Shown here: positions 44,702 through 54,902 of the stretch, one piece after another | How the letters are laid out: each line of letters starts with the position of its first letter | How positions within the stretch are numbered: the stretch's first letter is position 1 | Assembly: GCF_017357005.1 (NCBI RefSeq) | Contig: NZ_CP071589.1 | Location: 1,054,001-1,118,000, forward strand | Source: Staphylococcus simiae | GTDB lineage: Bacteria > Bacillota > Bacilli > Staphylococcales > Staphylococcaceae | Length of the DNA: 64,000 nt | Direction of reading: 5' to 3' | Notes under the pieces: generated by a model | Told to the model about the DNA's origin: nothing | The model's database searches: none | Seen by the model: the letters and a program-made list of their open reading frames with translations, nothing else | Made by a program: the position numbers and the translations under genes

Positions 44702-45796
44702 ATGATTACTACAGAAAAGAAAAAGAAAAATAAATTCCTCCCTGATTTTGACAAACAATCAATTTATTCATTAAGGTTCGATGAGATGCAACAATGGTTA
44801 GTAGAGCATGGCCAACAAAAATTTAGAGCTAAACAAATATTTGAATGGTTGTATCAAAAACGTGTTAATTCAATCGATGACATGACTAATTTATCAAAAG
44901 ATTTACGTCAATTACTACAGGATAATTTTACTGTCACTACATTAACTACAGTAGTTAAACAAGAAAGTAGAGATGGAACAATTAAATTTTTATTTGAATT
45001 ACAAGACGGTTATACTATTGAAACGGTATTAATGAGACATGATTACGGTAATTCTGTCTGCGTGACGACTCAAGTAGGATGTAGAATAGGTTGTACGTTT
45101 TGTGCCTCTACATTAGGTGGTTTAAAACGTAATTTAGAAGCCGGAGAGATCGTGTCACAAGTACTCACTGTACAAAAAGCTTTAGATGAGACAAATGAAC
45201 GTGTATCTCAAATCGTTATTATGGGCATTGGTGAACCTTTTGAAAATTATGATGAAATGATGGATTTCCTTAAAATTGTTAATGATGATAATAGTTTGAA
45301 TATTGGTGCACGTCATATAACTGTATCAACTTCAGGTATTATTCCGAGAATTTATGATTTTGCAGATGAAGATATTCAAATCAATTTTGCAGTAAGTTTA
45401 CATGCAGCAAAAGATGAAGTTCGCTCACGGTTAATGCCTATTAATAGAGCATATAATGTAGAAAAATTAATTGAAGCAATAAAATATTATCAAGAGAAAA
45501 CAAATCGTCGTGTAACTTTTGAATATGGCTTATTTGGTGGCGTAAATGATCAACTAGAACACGCACGTGAACTGGCACATCTAATAAAAGGTTTAAATTG
45601 TCATGTTAACTTAATTCCTGTTAACCATGTACCTGAGAGAAATTACGTTAAGACGCCAAAAGATGATATATTTAAATTTGAAAAAGAACTTAAACGACTT
45701 GGAGTTAATGCTACAATTCGTCGTGAACAAGGTTCTGATATTGACGCTGCATGTGGTCAATTAAGAGCAAAGGAACGACAAGTAGAAACGAGGTAA
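44702..45796 (+). CDS. rlmN: Dual-specificity RNA methyltransferase RlmN
   Basis: RlmN is a radical-SAM enzyme that makes m2A2503 in 23S rRNA and m2A37 in some tRNAs. The 364-aa protein has the radical-SAM CxxxCxxC in [12 protein letters not shown] near residue 124, and the C-terminal catalytic Cys region ([11 protein letters not shown]). It is the housekeeping RlmN and not the resistance enzyme Cfr, judging by its place next to rsmB and the length. AAGGAA lies upstream. Confidence 0.94.
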   Translation: MITTEKKKKNKFLPDFDKQSIYSLRFDEMQQWLVEHGQQKFRAKQIFEWLYQKRVNSIDDMTNLSKDLRQLLQDNFTVTTLTTVVKQESRDGTIKFLFELQDGYTIETVLMRHDYGNSVCVTTQVGCRIGCTFCASTLGGLKRNLEAGEIVSQVLTVQKALDETNERVSQIVIMGIGEPFENYDEMMDFLKIVNDDNSLNIGARHITVSTSGIIPRIYDFADEDIQINFAVSLHAAKDEVRSRLMPINRAYNVEKLIEAIKYYQEKTNRRVTFEYGLFGGVNDQLEHARELAHLIKGLNCHVNLIPVNHVPERNYVKTPKDDIFKFEKELKRLGVNATIRREQGSDIDAACGQLRAKERQVETR

Positions 45797-45802
45797 AGAT
45801 AA

Positions 45803-46546
45803 ATGCTAGAGGCACAATTTTTTACTGATACTGGACAACATCGAGAGAAAAATGAAGATGCTGGAGGTATTTTCTATAATCAAACACAACAACAATTATT
45901 AGTACTATGTGATGGAATGGGTGGTCACAAAGCTGGTGAAGTAGCTAGTTCATTTGTAACTTCTGAATTACAACAACGTTTTGAAAATGAAAATCTTATA
46001 GAACAACATCAAGCAGAAAATTGGTTACGTCAACAAATTAAAGATATCAATTTTCAACTATTTCACTATGCGCAAGAAAACCCAGAATATAATGGTATGG
46101 GAACGACTTGTGTCTGTGCACTTGTTTTCGATAAATCTGTAGTAGTAGCTAACGTTGGTGATTCAAGGGCATATGTTATTAATGGTAGACAAATTGATCA
46201 AATTACAAGTGATCATTCATTTGTTAATCATTTAGTACTTACTGGTCAAATTTCTAAAGAAGAAGCCTTTACGCATCCACAACGAAATATTATTACTAAA
46301 GTGATGGGTACAGATAAACGTGTAAGTCCAGATTTATTTATCAAACGATTAAACTTTTATGATTATTTGTTGCTTTGTTCTGATGGTTTAACTGATTATG
46401 TTAAAGACAATGACATACAACGTCAGTTGAAAAAAGATCAAACACTAGAAGAGCACGGTAATCATTTAATGCAATTAGCGATGGATCACCATTCGAAAGA
46501 TAATATAACTTTCATAGTCGCAGCAATTGAAGGTGATAAAGTATGA
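45803..46546 (+). CDS. stp: PP2C-type serine/threonine phosphatase (Stp/PrpC)
   Basis: This metal-dependent phosphatase reverses the work of the adjacent PASTA kinase. The 247-aa protein shows PP2C motifs REKNEDAGG near residue 15, LVLCDGMGGHKAGE near residue 35, NVGDSRAYV near residue 116, SDHSFVNHL and LLCSDGLTDYV. It overlaps the kinase gene by 4 bp (ATGA), so the two are made together. Confidence 0.96.
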   Translation: MLEAQFFTDTGQHREKNEDAGGIFYNQTQQQLLVLCDGMGGHKAGEVASSFVTSELQQRFENENLIEQHQAENWLRQQIKDINFQLFHYAQENPEYNGMGTTCVCALVFDKSVVVANVGDSRAYVINGRQIDQITSDHSFVNHLVLTGQISKEEAFTHPQRNIITKVMGTDKRVSPDLFIKRLNFYDYLLLCSDGLTDYVKDNDIQRQLKKDQTLEEHGNHLMQLAMDHHSKDNITFIVAAIEGDKV

Positions 46547-48567
46547 TAGGTAAAATAATAAACGAGCGATATAAAATTATAGATAAACTTGGTGGCGGCG
46601 GAATGAGTACGGTATATCTTGCTGAGGATACCGTCTTAGATATGAAAGTTGCCATTAAAGCTATATCTATTCCTCCAAGTGAGAAAGAAGCCACATTGAA
46701 GCGGTTTGAGCGTGAAGTACATAACTCTTCTCAACTATCACATGAAAATATCGTAAGTATGATTGATGTTGCCGAAGAAGATGATTGCTATTTTCTAGTT
46801 ATGGAATATATAGAAGGACCAACATTATCGGAATATATTCATAATCATGGTCCTTTAAGTATTGATACTACCATCAATTTTACCAATCAAATTTTAAATG
46901 GAATTAAAGAAGCGCATGATATGCGTATTGTACATAGAGATATAAAACCTCAAAACATATTAATAGATAAACACAAAACGTTGAAAATATTTGATTTTGG
47001 TATTGCAAAAGCACTTAGTGAGACTTCTTTTACGCAAACAAACCATGTCTTAGGTACAGTGCAATACTTTTCTCCAGAACAGGCGAAAGGTGAATCGACT
47101 GATGAAGGAACAGATATATACTCAATAGGTATTGTGTTATATGAAATGCTAACAGGTGAACCACCATTTAATGGCGAAACAGCTGTTAGTATAGCAATTA
47201 AACATATTCAAGAATCTGTACCCAATGTAACAACAGCAGTACGACATGATGTGCCACAAGCATTAAGTAATGTCGTGTTACGAGCAACTGAAAAAGATAA
47301 AACAAATCGCTATAAAACGATTCAAGAAATGAAAGATGATTTAAGTAGTGTACTTCATGAAAATAGGGCACTAGAAGAAGTTTATGAATTAGATAAAATG
47401 AAGACTAAGGCAGTTAGTTACTCTAAAGAAGACATTGCCAATCATTTAAATAATAATCCAAAAGTTACAAAACAAACCATGCAAGTACCAATTGTTGAAG
47501 GTCCTGCACATCATCAACAATTTCAACAGTCAGAAGAAGCACTTTACACTGGACCAAAGAAGAAAAAATCTAAGAAAAAAATAATTTTATATTCATTGAT
47601 TTTCGTATTATTGGTAGTCGCATTAATATCATTTGTCGGTATGGCAATGTTTGGTAATAAATATGAAGAAACACCTAATGTGTTAGGAAAGACAGTTAAA
47701 GAAGCTGAAACGATTTTCAATCAACATAAATTAAAATTAGGTAAAATTTCGCGTAGTTACAGTGATAAATACGCTGAAAATGAAATTATTAAAACTAACC
47801 CTAATGAAGGTGAACGCATTGAGCGTGGGAATAGTGTGGATGTAGTTATATCCAAAGGACCCGAACGTGTAACAATGCCAAATGTTATTGGCTTATCAAA
47901 AGACGAAGCCTTAGATAAACTTAAAGAAGTTGGTTTAAAAAATATTACAGTTGAACAAATGTATAGCCACAATGTTCCTGAAGGTAAAATTGCTGATCAA
48001 AGCGTTGCTGCTGACAATAAAGTTAAGAAAAATGATTCAGACATAAAAATTTATGAGTCACTTGGACCTAAACAAGTATATGTAGATGATTATGAAGGTA
48101 AGTCATTTTCAAAAGCAAAGAAAGATTTAGAAAATAAAGGCTTTAAAGTAGTAAGTAAAGAAGTGTATGATGATGATGTTGATAAAGGAGACGTTATTTC
48201 GCAGTCGCCTAAATCAAAATCCGTAGATGAAGGGTCAACGATTTCATTTGAAGTATCTAAAGGAGAAGAAAAAGATTCTTCATCAAAATCTGATTCTGAC
48301 AATGATTCTAATAGTGATAAAGTTAAAAGTACTTCTGTATCAGTGGATGTGCCATTTAGTGGTAAGAAAAACAAATCACAAACCGTTAAAGTATATATTA
48401 GAGATAAAGATAATAATGGTACTTCAGCTAAAAGTGATTTTACTATAACAAGTGATCAAAAGATTGATATACCACTTAAAATTGAAAAAGGTAAAACTGC
48501 TGGTTATACAGTTAGAGTCGATGGTAAAATTGTAGCTGATAAAGATGTTAGCTACGATGATGCGTAA
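46543..48567 (+). CDS. prkC: PASTA-domain serine/threonine kinase (Stk/PrkC)
   Basis: This membrane kinase senses cell-wall fragments and phosphorylates division and metabolism proteins. The 674-aa protein has an N-terminal Hanks-type kinase domain: glycine loop GGGGMSTVY near residue 17, catalytic HRDIKPQNIL near residue 131 and DFG near residue 151. A lysine-rich juxtamembrane stretch and a transmembrane helix lie near residues 348-370. Three PASTA repeats follow (ETPNVLGK, TMPNVIGLSK, YVDDYEGKS starts), then a Ser/Asp-rich linker and an immunoglobulin-like C-terminal domain. PBP1 upstream also carries PASTA domains. Confidence 0.96.
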   Translation: MIGKIINERYKIIDKLGGGGMSTVYLAEDTVLDMKVAIKAISIPPSEKEATLKRFEREVHNSSQLSHENIVSMIDVAEEDDCYFLVMEYIEGPTLSEYIHNHGPLSIDTTINFTNQILNGIKEAHDMRIVHRDIKPQNILIDKHKTLKIFDFGIAKALSETSFTQTNHVLGTVQYFSPEQAKGESTDEGTDIYSIGIVLYEMLTGEPPFNGETAVSIAIKHIQESVPNVTTAVRHDVPQALSNVVLRATEKDKTNRYKTIQEMKDDLSSVLHENRALEEVYELDKMKTKAVSYSKEDIANHLNNNPKVTKQTMQVPIVEGPAHHQQFQQSEEALYTGPKKKKSKKKIILYSLIFVLLVVALISFVGMAMFGNKYEETPNVLGKTVKEAETIFNQHKLKLGKISRSYSDKYAENEIIKTNPNEGERIERGNSVDVVISKGPERVTMPNVIGLSKDEALDKLKEVGLKNITVEQMYSHNVPEGKIADQSVAADNKVKKNDSDIKIYESLGPKQVYVDDYEGKSFSKAKKDLENKGFKVVSKEVYDDDVDKGDVISQSPKSKSVDEGSTISFEVSKGEEKDSSSKSDSDNDSNSDKVKSTSVSVDVPFSGKKNKSQTVKVYIRDKDNNGTSAKSDFTITSDQKIDIPLKIEKGKTAGYTVRVDGKIVADKDVSYDDA

Positions 48568-48617
48568 AATTAATTAAAGAACATAATTAAAATAAATTAA
48601 AACTATTTAAAACTAAG

Positions 48618-48698
48618 TAACGAAGTTGCTAATTTCAAGTAAAGTGACATTTTTAGTCATGCAATTTGATTTAAGATACACGAGTTACTTAGTTTTTT
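48618..48698 (+). terminator. Terminator after prkC
   Basis: AACTAAGTAAC pairs with GTTACTTAGTT across a long loop, then T-rich sequence. A second hairpin, AAACTCTCTTAATAA/TTATTAAGAGAGTTTTT at about 48720-48769, lies just downstream and could act as backup. Confidence 0.7.
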
Positions 48699-48769
48699 GT
48701 ATTGCTGAGTGGTAATAATGAAACTCTCTTAATAATCATTTTAATCAATGACTTATTAAGAGAGTTTTT

Positions 48770-49300
48770 AAGGTTCTCTATTTATTAATTCATAATAAAC
48801 TGCATAAGAGTCTCTAGCTATCAAGACAGCAGAAACTCTAACAATCGCATTGGGACCCGTCATAGAAAAATTTAAAGGATTACAGTTGGCACTATTAGTG
48901 CAACTGCATAAGAGCTAGTAAATAACTAGCTCTAAATGTGCAAGCTGGGCAAGGGACCCAACATAGAGAAACTGCGAAACAGTTTCAACAAGCAATGCAG
49001 GAACCCGTCATAGAAAAATTTTATAACTAAAATTTTTACTTTAATATGCAAGACGGGCAAGGTTGGGCAAGAGCTAGTAAAGATTAAAAATCAAAAATAA
49101 AGGATTACAATTGATATAAAAAAGGATTACAGTTTATTATTTCATAATAAACTGCATAAGAGTTTCTAGCTATCAAGATAGCAGAAACTCTAACAATTGC
49201 ATTGGGACCCAACATAGAGAAACTGCTAAACAGTTTCTACAAGCAATGTAAGTTGGGCAAGAGCTAGTAAAGATTGTAAGTCTATAAGACAAGCAATTAT
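48770..49300 (-). repeat. STAR-like hairpin array (prkC-rsgA)
   Basis: The 869-bp gap between prkC and rsgA is filled by the array after two terminator hairpins. Its - strand core GGGACCCAAC or GGGACCCGTC recurs near 48850, 48953 and 49201. The boundary motif AGGTTCTCTATTT is at 48770. The part 49091-49265 closely matches 37611-37786. Hairpins include TTGGCACTATTAGTGCAA and GAAACTGCGAAACAGTTTC. No ORF with a ribosome site is seen. Confidence 0.75.
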
Positions 49301-49436
49301 AACTAACGGTTTAATTTGCTAGGGTATATATAACTTGAAAAGTAAGTATTAATTAATTTTAAAAAATGTGAATGATATATAAATATTCGATACTTTGATA
49401 TAATAAACTAAGTTAATAAAAACGAGAGGTGTCATA

Positions 49437-50312
49437 GTGAAAACAGGTCGTATTGTAAAATTGATTAGTGGTGTATATCAAGTTGATGTTGAAGGTATTC
49501 GCTTTAATACTAAACCACGTGGTCTATTTAGAAAGAATAAATTTTCACCTATAGTAGGAGATATCGTTGATTTTGATGTTCAAAATGTTGATGAAGGTTA
49601 TATACATCATGTCCATCCACGTAATAATGAATTAAAAAGACCACCTGTGAGTAATATAGATACACTAGTGGTGGTTATGAGTGCGGTTGAACCTAATTTT
49701 TCAACACAGTTATTAGATAGATTTCTGGTTATTGCTCACTCTTATGATTTAACTACAAGAATATTAGTAACAAAAAAAGATTTAGCTTCGCCTAAACAAG
49801 TAGAAGAAATTAATCAATTATTGGATATTTATAATAAAATTGGATATGAAACTGAATTTGTAGGTGATGGTGATGATAGAACGACATTAGTTGATCATTG
49901 GCCTCCAGGTTTGATTGTTTTAAGTGGGCAATCTGGAGTAGGTAAATCAACGTTGTTGAATCAATATATGCCTGAATTAAAGCTAGAAACTAACGACATT
50001 TCTAAATCTCTGAATCGCGGTAAACATACGACAAGACATGTAGAATTATTTGAACGTCATAATGGCTTTATCGCAGATACTCCAGGTTTTAGTGCCTTAG
50101 ATTTTGATCATATCGATAAAGACGATGTGAAACATTACTTTTTAGATTTGAATTATTATGGTGAACAATGTAAGTTTAGAAATTGTAATCATATTAAAGA
50201 ACCACATTGTAATGTGAAAAAAGCACTTGAAGATGGGGATATTGCACAATTTAGATATGATCATTATTTACAATTATTTAATGAAATTTCAAATAGAAAG
50301 GTAAGATATTAA
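49437..50312 (+). CDS. rsgA: Ribosome small-subunit-dependent GTPase RsgA
   Basis: RsgA checks late 30S assembly near the decoding centre. The 291-aa protein has an N-terminal OB fold, a circularly permuted GTPase domain (G4 TKKD near residue 117, then G1 [12 protein letters not shown] near residue 163 and G3 DTPG) and a C-terminal zinc knuckle ([14 protein letters not shown]). The start is GTG with GAGAGGTG at 49424-49431. It is followed directly by rpe and thiN. Confidence 0.96.
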   Translation: MKTGRIVKLISGVYQVDVEGIRFNTKPRGLFRKNKFSPIVGDIVDFDVQNVDEGYIHHVHPRNNELKRPPVSNIDTLVVVMSAVEPNFSTQLLDRFLVIAHSYDLTTRILVTKKDLASPKQVEEINQLLDIYNKIGYETEFVGDGDDRTTLVDHWPPGLIVLSGQSGVGKSTLLNQYMPELKLETNDISKSLNRGKHTTRHVELFERHNGFIADTPGFSALDFDHIDKDDVKHYFLDLNYYGEQCKFRNCNHIKEPHCNVKKALEDGDIAQFRYDHYLQLFNEISNRKVRY

Positions 50313-50960
50313 ATGACAAAACTATACCCTTCACTTTTATCAGCTGATTTTGCGAATTTAAAAGTTGAGCTTGATCACTTAGCGGATGCTGGCGTCGATG
50401 GTCTTCATTTTGATGTTATGGATGGTCAATTTGTACCTAATATTTCGATTGGTGTACCTATTTTAGATGCAGTGCGCCAACATTCATCATTACCAATTGA
50501 TGTACATTTAATGATAGAAAACCCTGAGCAGTATATTGAATTATTTGCTGAACATGGAGCGGATTTAATTTCTGTCCATGTTGAAGCAACACCCCATATT
50601 CATAGAGCAATACAACTTATTAAACAACATAATAAAAAAGCTGGTGTAGTGATTAATCCTGGCACACCTGTATCTTTAATTAAACCTATTTTAGGGCTTG
50701 TTGATTACATCTTAGTTATGACTGTCAATCCAGGTTTTGGTGGACAGCAATTTATAACAAGCTGTGTTGATAAAATTGCTGAGTTAAGCCAATTGAAGCA
50801 ACAACACGGTTTCACATATGATATTGAAGTTGACGGTGGAGTTAATTTGGAAACAGCAAAAGTATGTGTAGAGAATGGAGCGACTATGTTAGTAACAGGA
50901 TCATTTTTCTTTAAGCAACAAAGTTATAAAGATGTCACTCAACAATTGAAAGGTGAATAG
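50313..50960 (+). CDS. rpe: Ribulose-phosphate 3-epimerase
   Basis: Rpe interconverts ribulose 5-phosphate and xylulose 5-phosphate in the pentose phosphate pathway. The 215-aa barrel protein has the metal and catalytic motifs HFDVMDGQFVPN near residue 35, VHLMIENP, MTVNPGFGGQ near residue 140 and EVDGGVN near residue 174. It starts immediately after the rsgA stop codon; AAAGG lies within the rsgA 3' end. Confidence 0.96.
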   Translation: MTKLYPSLLSADFANLKVELDHLADAGVDGLHFDVMDGQFVPNISIGVPILDAVRQHSSLPIDVHLMIENPEQYIELFAEHGADLISVHVEATPHIHRAIQLIKQHNKKAGVVINPGTPVSLIKPILGLVDYILVMTVNPGFGGQQFITSCVDKIAELSQLKQQHGFTYDIEVDGGVNLETAKVCVENGATMLVTGSFFFKQQSYKDVTQQLKGE

Positions 50961-50962
50961 CT

Positions 50963-51607
50963 ATGCATATCAATCTTTTATGCTCTGATCGATTTTTACC
51001 TAAGGACTTATTGTCGTCGAGACATGAAGATAAATGGGCTGGTGTAGATAGAGGTGCGTTAATATTATTGGAGCATGATATAACACCATTTTTTTCAGTT
51101 GGAGATTTCGATTCTGTAAATGAAGCAGAAAGAAAGTTGTTGCAAGAGCAATTGAACATTAAGCCTGTCAAAGCTGAAAAAGCAGATACTGATTTGGCTC
51201 TTGCTGTTGAAAAAGCAGTAGCATTAGGATTTAATCAAATTACGGTATATGGTGCAACAGGTGGCAGATTGGATCATTTTTTTGGTGCAGTGCAATTATT
51301 GTTGAAACAAGCGTATTATCAACATAACATTACGATTGAATTAGTTGATAGTCAAAATAAAATAAAGCTATTACCGACGGGTGAACATCATATTCAATTA
51401 ATTAAGAAATATCCTTATATTTCGTTTATACCAATGTCTGATAATGTACTGTTATCATTAACTGGTTTTAAATATGATTTGCACCGACAATTATTAGATC
51501 TAGGTTCGACTTTAACTATTTCTAATGAAGTTGAACAAGATAATGCGATTATTAATGTACATCAAGGTTTGTTATTACAAATAAGAAGTACAGATTTAAA
51601 TAATTAA
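50963..51607 (+). CDS. thiN: Thiamine pyrophosphokinase
   Basis: ThiN transfers pyrophosphate from ATP to thiamine to make TPP. The 214-aa protein has the family motifs VDRGALILL, FSVGDFDSV near residue 48, KADTDLALA near residue 73 and GATGGRLDHFFG near residue 94. AAAGGTG precedes the ATG. rsgA-rpe-thiN is the standard Firmicutes order. No TPP riboswitch is seen. Confidence 0.95.
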   Translation: MHINLLCSDRFLPKDLLSSRHEDKWAGVDRGALILLEHDITPFFSVGDFDSVNEAERKLLQEQLNIKPVKAEKADTDLALAVEKAVALGFNQITVYGATGGRLDHFFGAVQLLLKQAYYQHNITIELVDSQNKIKLLPTGEHHIQLIKKYPYISFIPMSDNVLLSLTGFKYDLHRQLLDLGSTLTISNEVEQDNAIINVHQGLLLQIRSTDLNN

Positions 51608-51619
51608 AAGATTAATAAA

Positions 51620-51672
51620 GAAAAGTGGAACAGAAGGCGGTACAAATCAACGCACTTACTGTTCCACTTTTT
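51620..51672 (+). terminator. Intrinsic terminator after thiN
   Basis: AAAAGTGGAACAG (51620-51632) pairs with CTGTTCCACTTTT (about 51658-51670), followed by T. The remaining DNA to about 51945 has no ORF. Part near 51890-51915 (TGCTATCAAATTGGACTAATA) resembles 10890-10910 and may be a worn repeat. Confidence 0.75.
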
Positions 51673-51945
51673 AACTGTTACAGGAATAACTAATATAAAT
51701 ATTTTCTATTTTTAAAATGAATAATCGAATTTAGTAGAAAGTAAGAAAAATTTAAAGTAAGTTGAAATTGAGACTCCCGGATTAGCTAGTCAACTTGTAA
51801 AAAATGATTATAGTTTTATAATTAAGAGTTAGCCAACCAAGACTAATATAGTAATTGAAGTGCTTGGATACACAAATTATCAAGGTGTGCTATCAAATTG
51901 GACTAATATTCTTGACAGCTGAGCGTTTGTTAAAGAACGATATAA

Positions 51946-51982
51946 ACAAAAAAAGAACTTAAAGGATAACCTTTAAGTTCTT
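51946..51982 (-). terminator. Intrinsic terminator of rpmB
   Basis: On the - strand, AAGAACTTAAAGG (51982-51970) pairs with CCTTTAAGTTCTT (51965-51953), followed by a T-run. Confidence 0.85.
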
Positions 51983-52030
51983 ATAAATGATTCCTCCACA
52001 TAAGGATCATTTTTATGTGCAATATATTTA

Positions 52031-52219
52031 TTAAACTCTAGTTACTTTACCAGATTTTAAAGCACGTGCAGAAACCCAAACTTTTTTAGGTTTACCGTCA
52101 ACTAGAATTCTAACTTTTTGAAGGTTAGCGTTCCATCTACGTTTAGTAGAGTTTAAAGCGTGTGAACGTCTGTTACCAGTCGAAGCTTTACGACCTGTTA
52201 CGAAACATTGTTTACCCAT
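52031..52219 (-). CDS. rpmB: Ribosomal protein bL28
   Basis: The 62-aa basic protein ([20 protein letters not shown]...) is a component of the 50S subunit. It matches the Firmicutes bL28 size and the conserved [10 protein letters not shown] and [10 protein letters not shown] segments. An AAAGGAGG site lies just upstream of the ATG. It is transcribed alone on the - strand, divergent from the Asp23-family gene, and ends in its own terminator. This form lacks the four-Cys zinc motif. Confidence 0.96.
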
Positions 52220-52682
52220 ATGAGTACCTCCTTTAATAAATATAAATACACATAACTACTTATATACTTAAATAACATAGCATAATTATCTTAAAAAAAC
52301 AAATAAATTTTTCGTGAAAAGTCAACTTTGGTTTATATTATGATATAATTGTAGACTGTGAAGTGATATAGTATGATATTTAAAAGTATTAATTAAATAT
52401 TTTGTGTTAATGTTTATTGTTAACTTATAGACGTTTCATTATAAGTAACAGAAAAGTATAAAAGCATTTATCATAGTTTGACAAAGTTTACTTTTTATTA
52501 TGCATCTTCAAATAATGTAGATATTAAAAAGATTAACGAAGTCACATGGATACAATTAACTATTAATATAAGTAATGTAAGATTCAAAAACTATGATTAG
52601 AACTAAATTTAAAAAATTGAAGAGACTATATGTTTATTTAATAGGGAAAGAATAACTTCGAAGTATAGGAGGAATATAGACG
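52220..52682. other. 463-bp divergent gap between rpmB and the Asp23-family gene
   Basis: The gap holds the promoters for both directions. On the + strand TTGACA near 52478-52483 is followed by AT-rich sequence with a TATGCA-like -10 at short spacing. On the - strand TTGTTT and TATGTT (16-bp spacing) near 52265-52300 are a candidate rpmB promoter. I see no ORF or hairpin of note. Confidence 0.4.
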
Positions 52683-53057
52683 ATGACATTAGAAATTTCA
52701 AATGATTACGGTAAAATCGACATATCAAATGAAGTAATAGCATCAGTAGTTGGTGGTAAAGCTGTTGAATGTTATGGTATCGTAGGTATGGCTTCAAGAC
52801 AACAAGTAAGAGATGGTATTGCTGAAATTTTAGGCCATGAAAATTATGCTAAAGGCATTAAAGTTAATGAAAGTAACGGTGTAGTTGACATTGATATGTA
52901 CATCATTGTAAGTTATGGTGTGAAAATATCAGAAGTTGCTAATAATGTTCAATCAACTGTGAAATATACTTTAGAAAAATCACTCAATGTATCAGTTAAT
53001 TCTATTAATATATATGTACAAGGTGTACGTGTGAATAATACAGGTAAGAAAAACTAG
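52683..53057 (+). CDS. Asp23/Gls24-family (YloU-like) envelope stress protein
   Basis: The 124-aa protein is a single DUF322/Asp23 domain ([46 protein letters not shown]). Homologues associate with the membrane or envelope and respond to alkaline or cell-wall stress. The YloU branch sits next to fakA, as here. AGGAGGAA precedes the ATG. It is 14 bp from fakA, so co-transcription is very likely. This is not the main asp23 locus. Confidence 0.88.
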   Translation: MTLEISNDYGKIDISNEVIASVVGGKAVECYGIVGMASRQQVRDGIAEILGHENYAKGIKVNESNGVVDIDMYIIVSYGVKISEVANNVQSTVKYTLEKSLNVSVNSINIYVQGVRVNNTGKKN

Positions 53058-53071
53058 GAGGACAACTGGAA

Positions 53072-54718
53072 ATGATTAGCGAAGTTAATGGTAAATTATT
53101 TGCCGATATGATAATACAAGGGGCACAAAATTTATCTAATAATGCAGATTTAGTAGATTCATTAAATGTTTATCCTGTACCAGATGGAGATACAGGTACT
53201 AACATGAACCTTACAATGACTTCAGGTAGAGACGAAGTTGAAAATAATTTATCACAACACATTGGTGAATTAGGAAAGACATTTTCAAAAGGATTGTTGA
53301 TGGGAGCTAGAGGTAACTCAGGTGTAATCTTATCTCAATTGTTTAGAGGTTTTTGTAAAAATATAGAAAATGAGACTGATATTAACGCACAACAATTGGC
53401 AGAAAGCTTTAATGCAGGCGTTGAAACTGCATATAAGGCAGTGATGAAACCAGTTGAAGGTACTATTCTTACAGTTGCTAAAGACGCAGCAAGTGCAGCG
53501 ATGGATAAATGTCAACAAACAAATGATTGTATAGAATTAATGGAATATATCATTGTCAAAGCAGAAGAATCACTTGATAATACACCTAATTTATTGCCAG
53601 TATTAAAAGAAGTAGGCGTTGTAGATAGTGGTGGTAAAGGTCTATTATGTGTGTATGAAGGATTTTTAAAGGCGCTTAAAGGTGAAACAGTATCTGTAAA
53701 AGCTGTAACGCTAGATAAAGATGATTTAGTTCATGATGAACACGATTTTCATGGCGTTATTAATACTGAAGACATCGTTTATGGGTATTGTACAGAAATG
53801 ATGGTTCGTTTTGGCAAAAATAAAAAAGAATTCAATGAACAAGAATTTAGACAAGACTTGAGCGAATATGGAGACTCATTATTAGTTATCAATGATGAAG
53901 AAATAGTTAAAGTTCATGTACATACCGAACATCCAGGTGATGTGTTTAACTATGGTCAACAATACGGTGAGTTAATTAAATTAAAAGTTGAAAATATGAG
54001 AGAACAACATCGCGAAGTTGTGCGTAAAGAAGAACGTTCTACAGAAGAAACAACGAAAACAGTAGACACAGCTATTATTACTATATCAATGGGTGATGGT
54101 ATATCAGACATTTTCAAATCTATGGGTGCCACACATATTATAAGTGGTGGTCAAACGATGAATCCATCTACTGAAGATATTGTCAAAGTAATTGAACAAT
54201 CACAATGTAAACGAGCAATCATTTTACCAAATAATAAAAACATTTTAATGGCTAGTGAGCAAGCTGCAAGTATTGTAGATGCTGATGCAGTCGTTGTACC
54301 AACTAAATCGATTCCTCAAGGTATTAATGCGTTATTCCAATATAATCCAGATGCCACAGTTGAGGATAATAAATTACAGATGGAACAAGCGCTTAGCTCA
54401 GTAACATCAGGGTCATTAACATATGCTGTTCGTGACACTAAAATTGACGGTGTTGAAATCAAAAAAGATGCCTATATGGGCTTGATTGAAGATAAAATTG
54501 TTAGCAGTAATAAAGATGAGTTTGTTACGTTAACAGAACTATTAAATGCAATGCTATCTGAAGAAACTGAAATTTTAACTATCATAGCTGGAGAAGATGC
54601 TAAGCAAGAACTGACAGATAAAACGATTTCTTGGATTGAAGAACACTATCCCGAAGTTGAAATTGAAGAGCATCAAGGTAATCAACCTATATATCAATAT
54701 TTCTTTTCAGTTGAATAA
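53072..54718 (+). CDS. fakA: Fatty acid kinase catalytic subunit FakA
   Basis: FakA phosphorylates fatty acids held by FakB proteins, giving acyl-phosphate for PlsY. The 548-aa protein has an N-terminal DhaL-type ATP-binding domain ([16 protein letters not shown] near residue 32; [12 protein letters not shown] near residue 77). A central region and a C-terminal DegV-like domain follow. This was formerly annotated as a DAK2 dihydroxyacetone kinase. AGGAGG lies upstream. It feeds the same lipid pathway as plsX nearby. Confidence 0.94.
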   Translation: MISEVNGKLFADMIIQGAQNLSNNADLVDSLNVYPVPDGDTGTNMNLTMTSGRDEVENNLSQHIGELGKTFSKGLLMGARGNSGVILSQLFRGFCKNIENETDINAQQLAESFNAGVETAYKAVMKPVEGTILTVAKDAASAAMDKCQQTNDCIELMEYIIVKAEESLDNTPNLLPVLKEVGVVDSGGKGLLCVYEGFLKALKGETVSVKAVTLDKDDLVHDEHDFHGVINTEDIVYGYCTEMMVRFGKNKKEFNEQEFRQDLSEYGDSLLVINDEEIVKVHVHTEHPGDVFNYGQQYGELIKLKVENMREQHREVVRKEERSTEETTKTVDTAIITISMGDGISDIFKSMGATHIISGGQTMNPSTEDIVKVIEQSQCKRAIILPNNKNILMASEQAASIVDADAVVVPTKSIPQGINALFQYNPDATVEDNKLQMEQALSSVTSGSLTYAVRDTKIDGVEIKKDAYMGLIEDKIVSSNKDEFVTLTELLNAMLSEETEILTIIAGEDAKQELTDKTISWIEEHYPEVEIEEHQGNQPIYQYFFSVE

Positions 54719-54756
54719 GATTTAATGATAAAGTTTAACTAAATATAATTTACTTT

Positions 54757-54796
54757 AATCAAGACCTGCAATGTTGTGAGGGTCTTGATTTTTTTT
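54757..54796 (+). terminator. Intrinsic terminator after fakA
   Basis: AATCAAGACC (54757-54766) pairs with GGTCTTGATT (54781-54790), followed by T-run. Confidence 0.88.
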
Positions 54797-54902
54797 ATTC
54801 TTTAGTAAAGTTCTGAGCATGGGTATTCAGTAGTTTTCATGATAGAATAGAGCTATTACAAAAGCATCTTGTGAAATAAATAAGAATTAATAGGTGATCA
54901 TA

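Noticed and set aside
44702-45796. Possible cfr-type resistance methyltransferase
   Set aside because: Operon position after rsmB and sequence fit the housekeeping RlmN.
50963-51607. Possible TPP riboswitch near thiN
   Set aside because: thiN begins 2 bp after rpe and no TPP aptamer (CTGAGA...) is visible.
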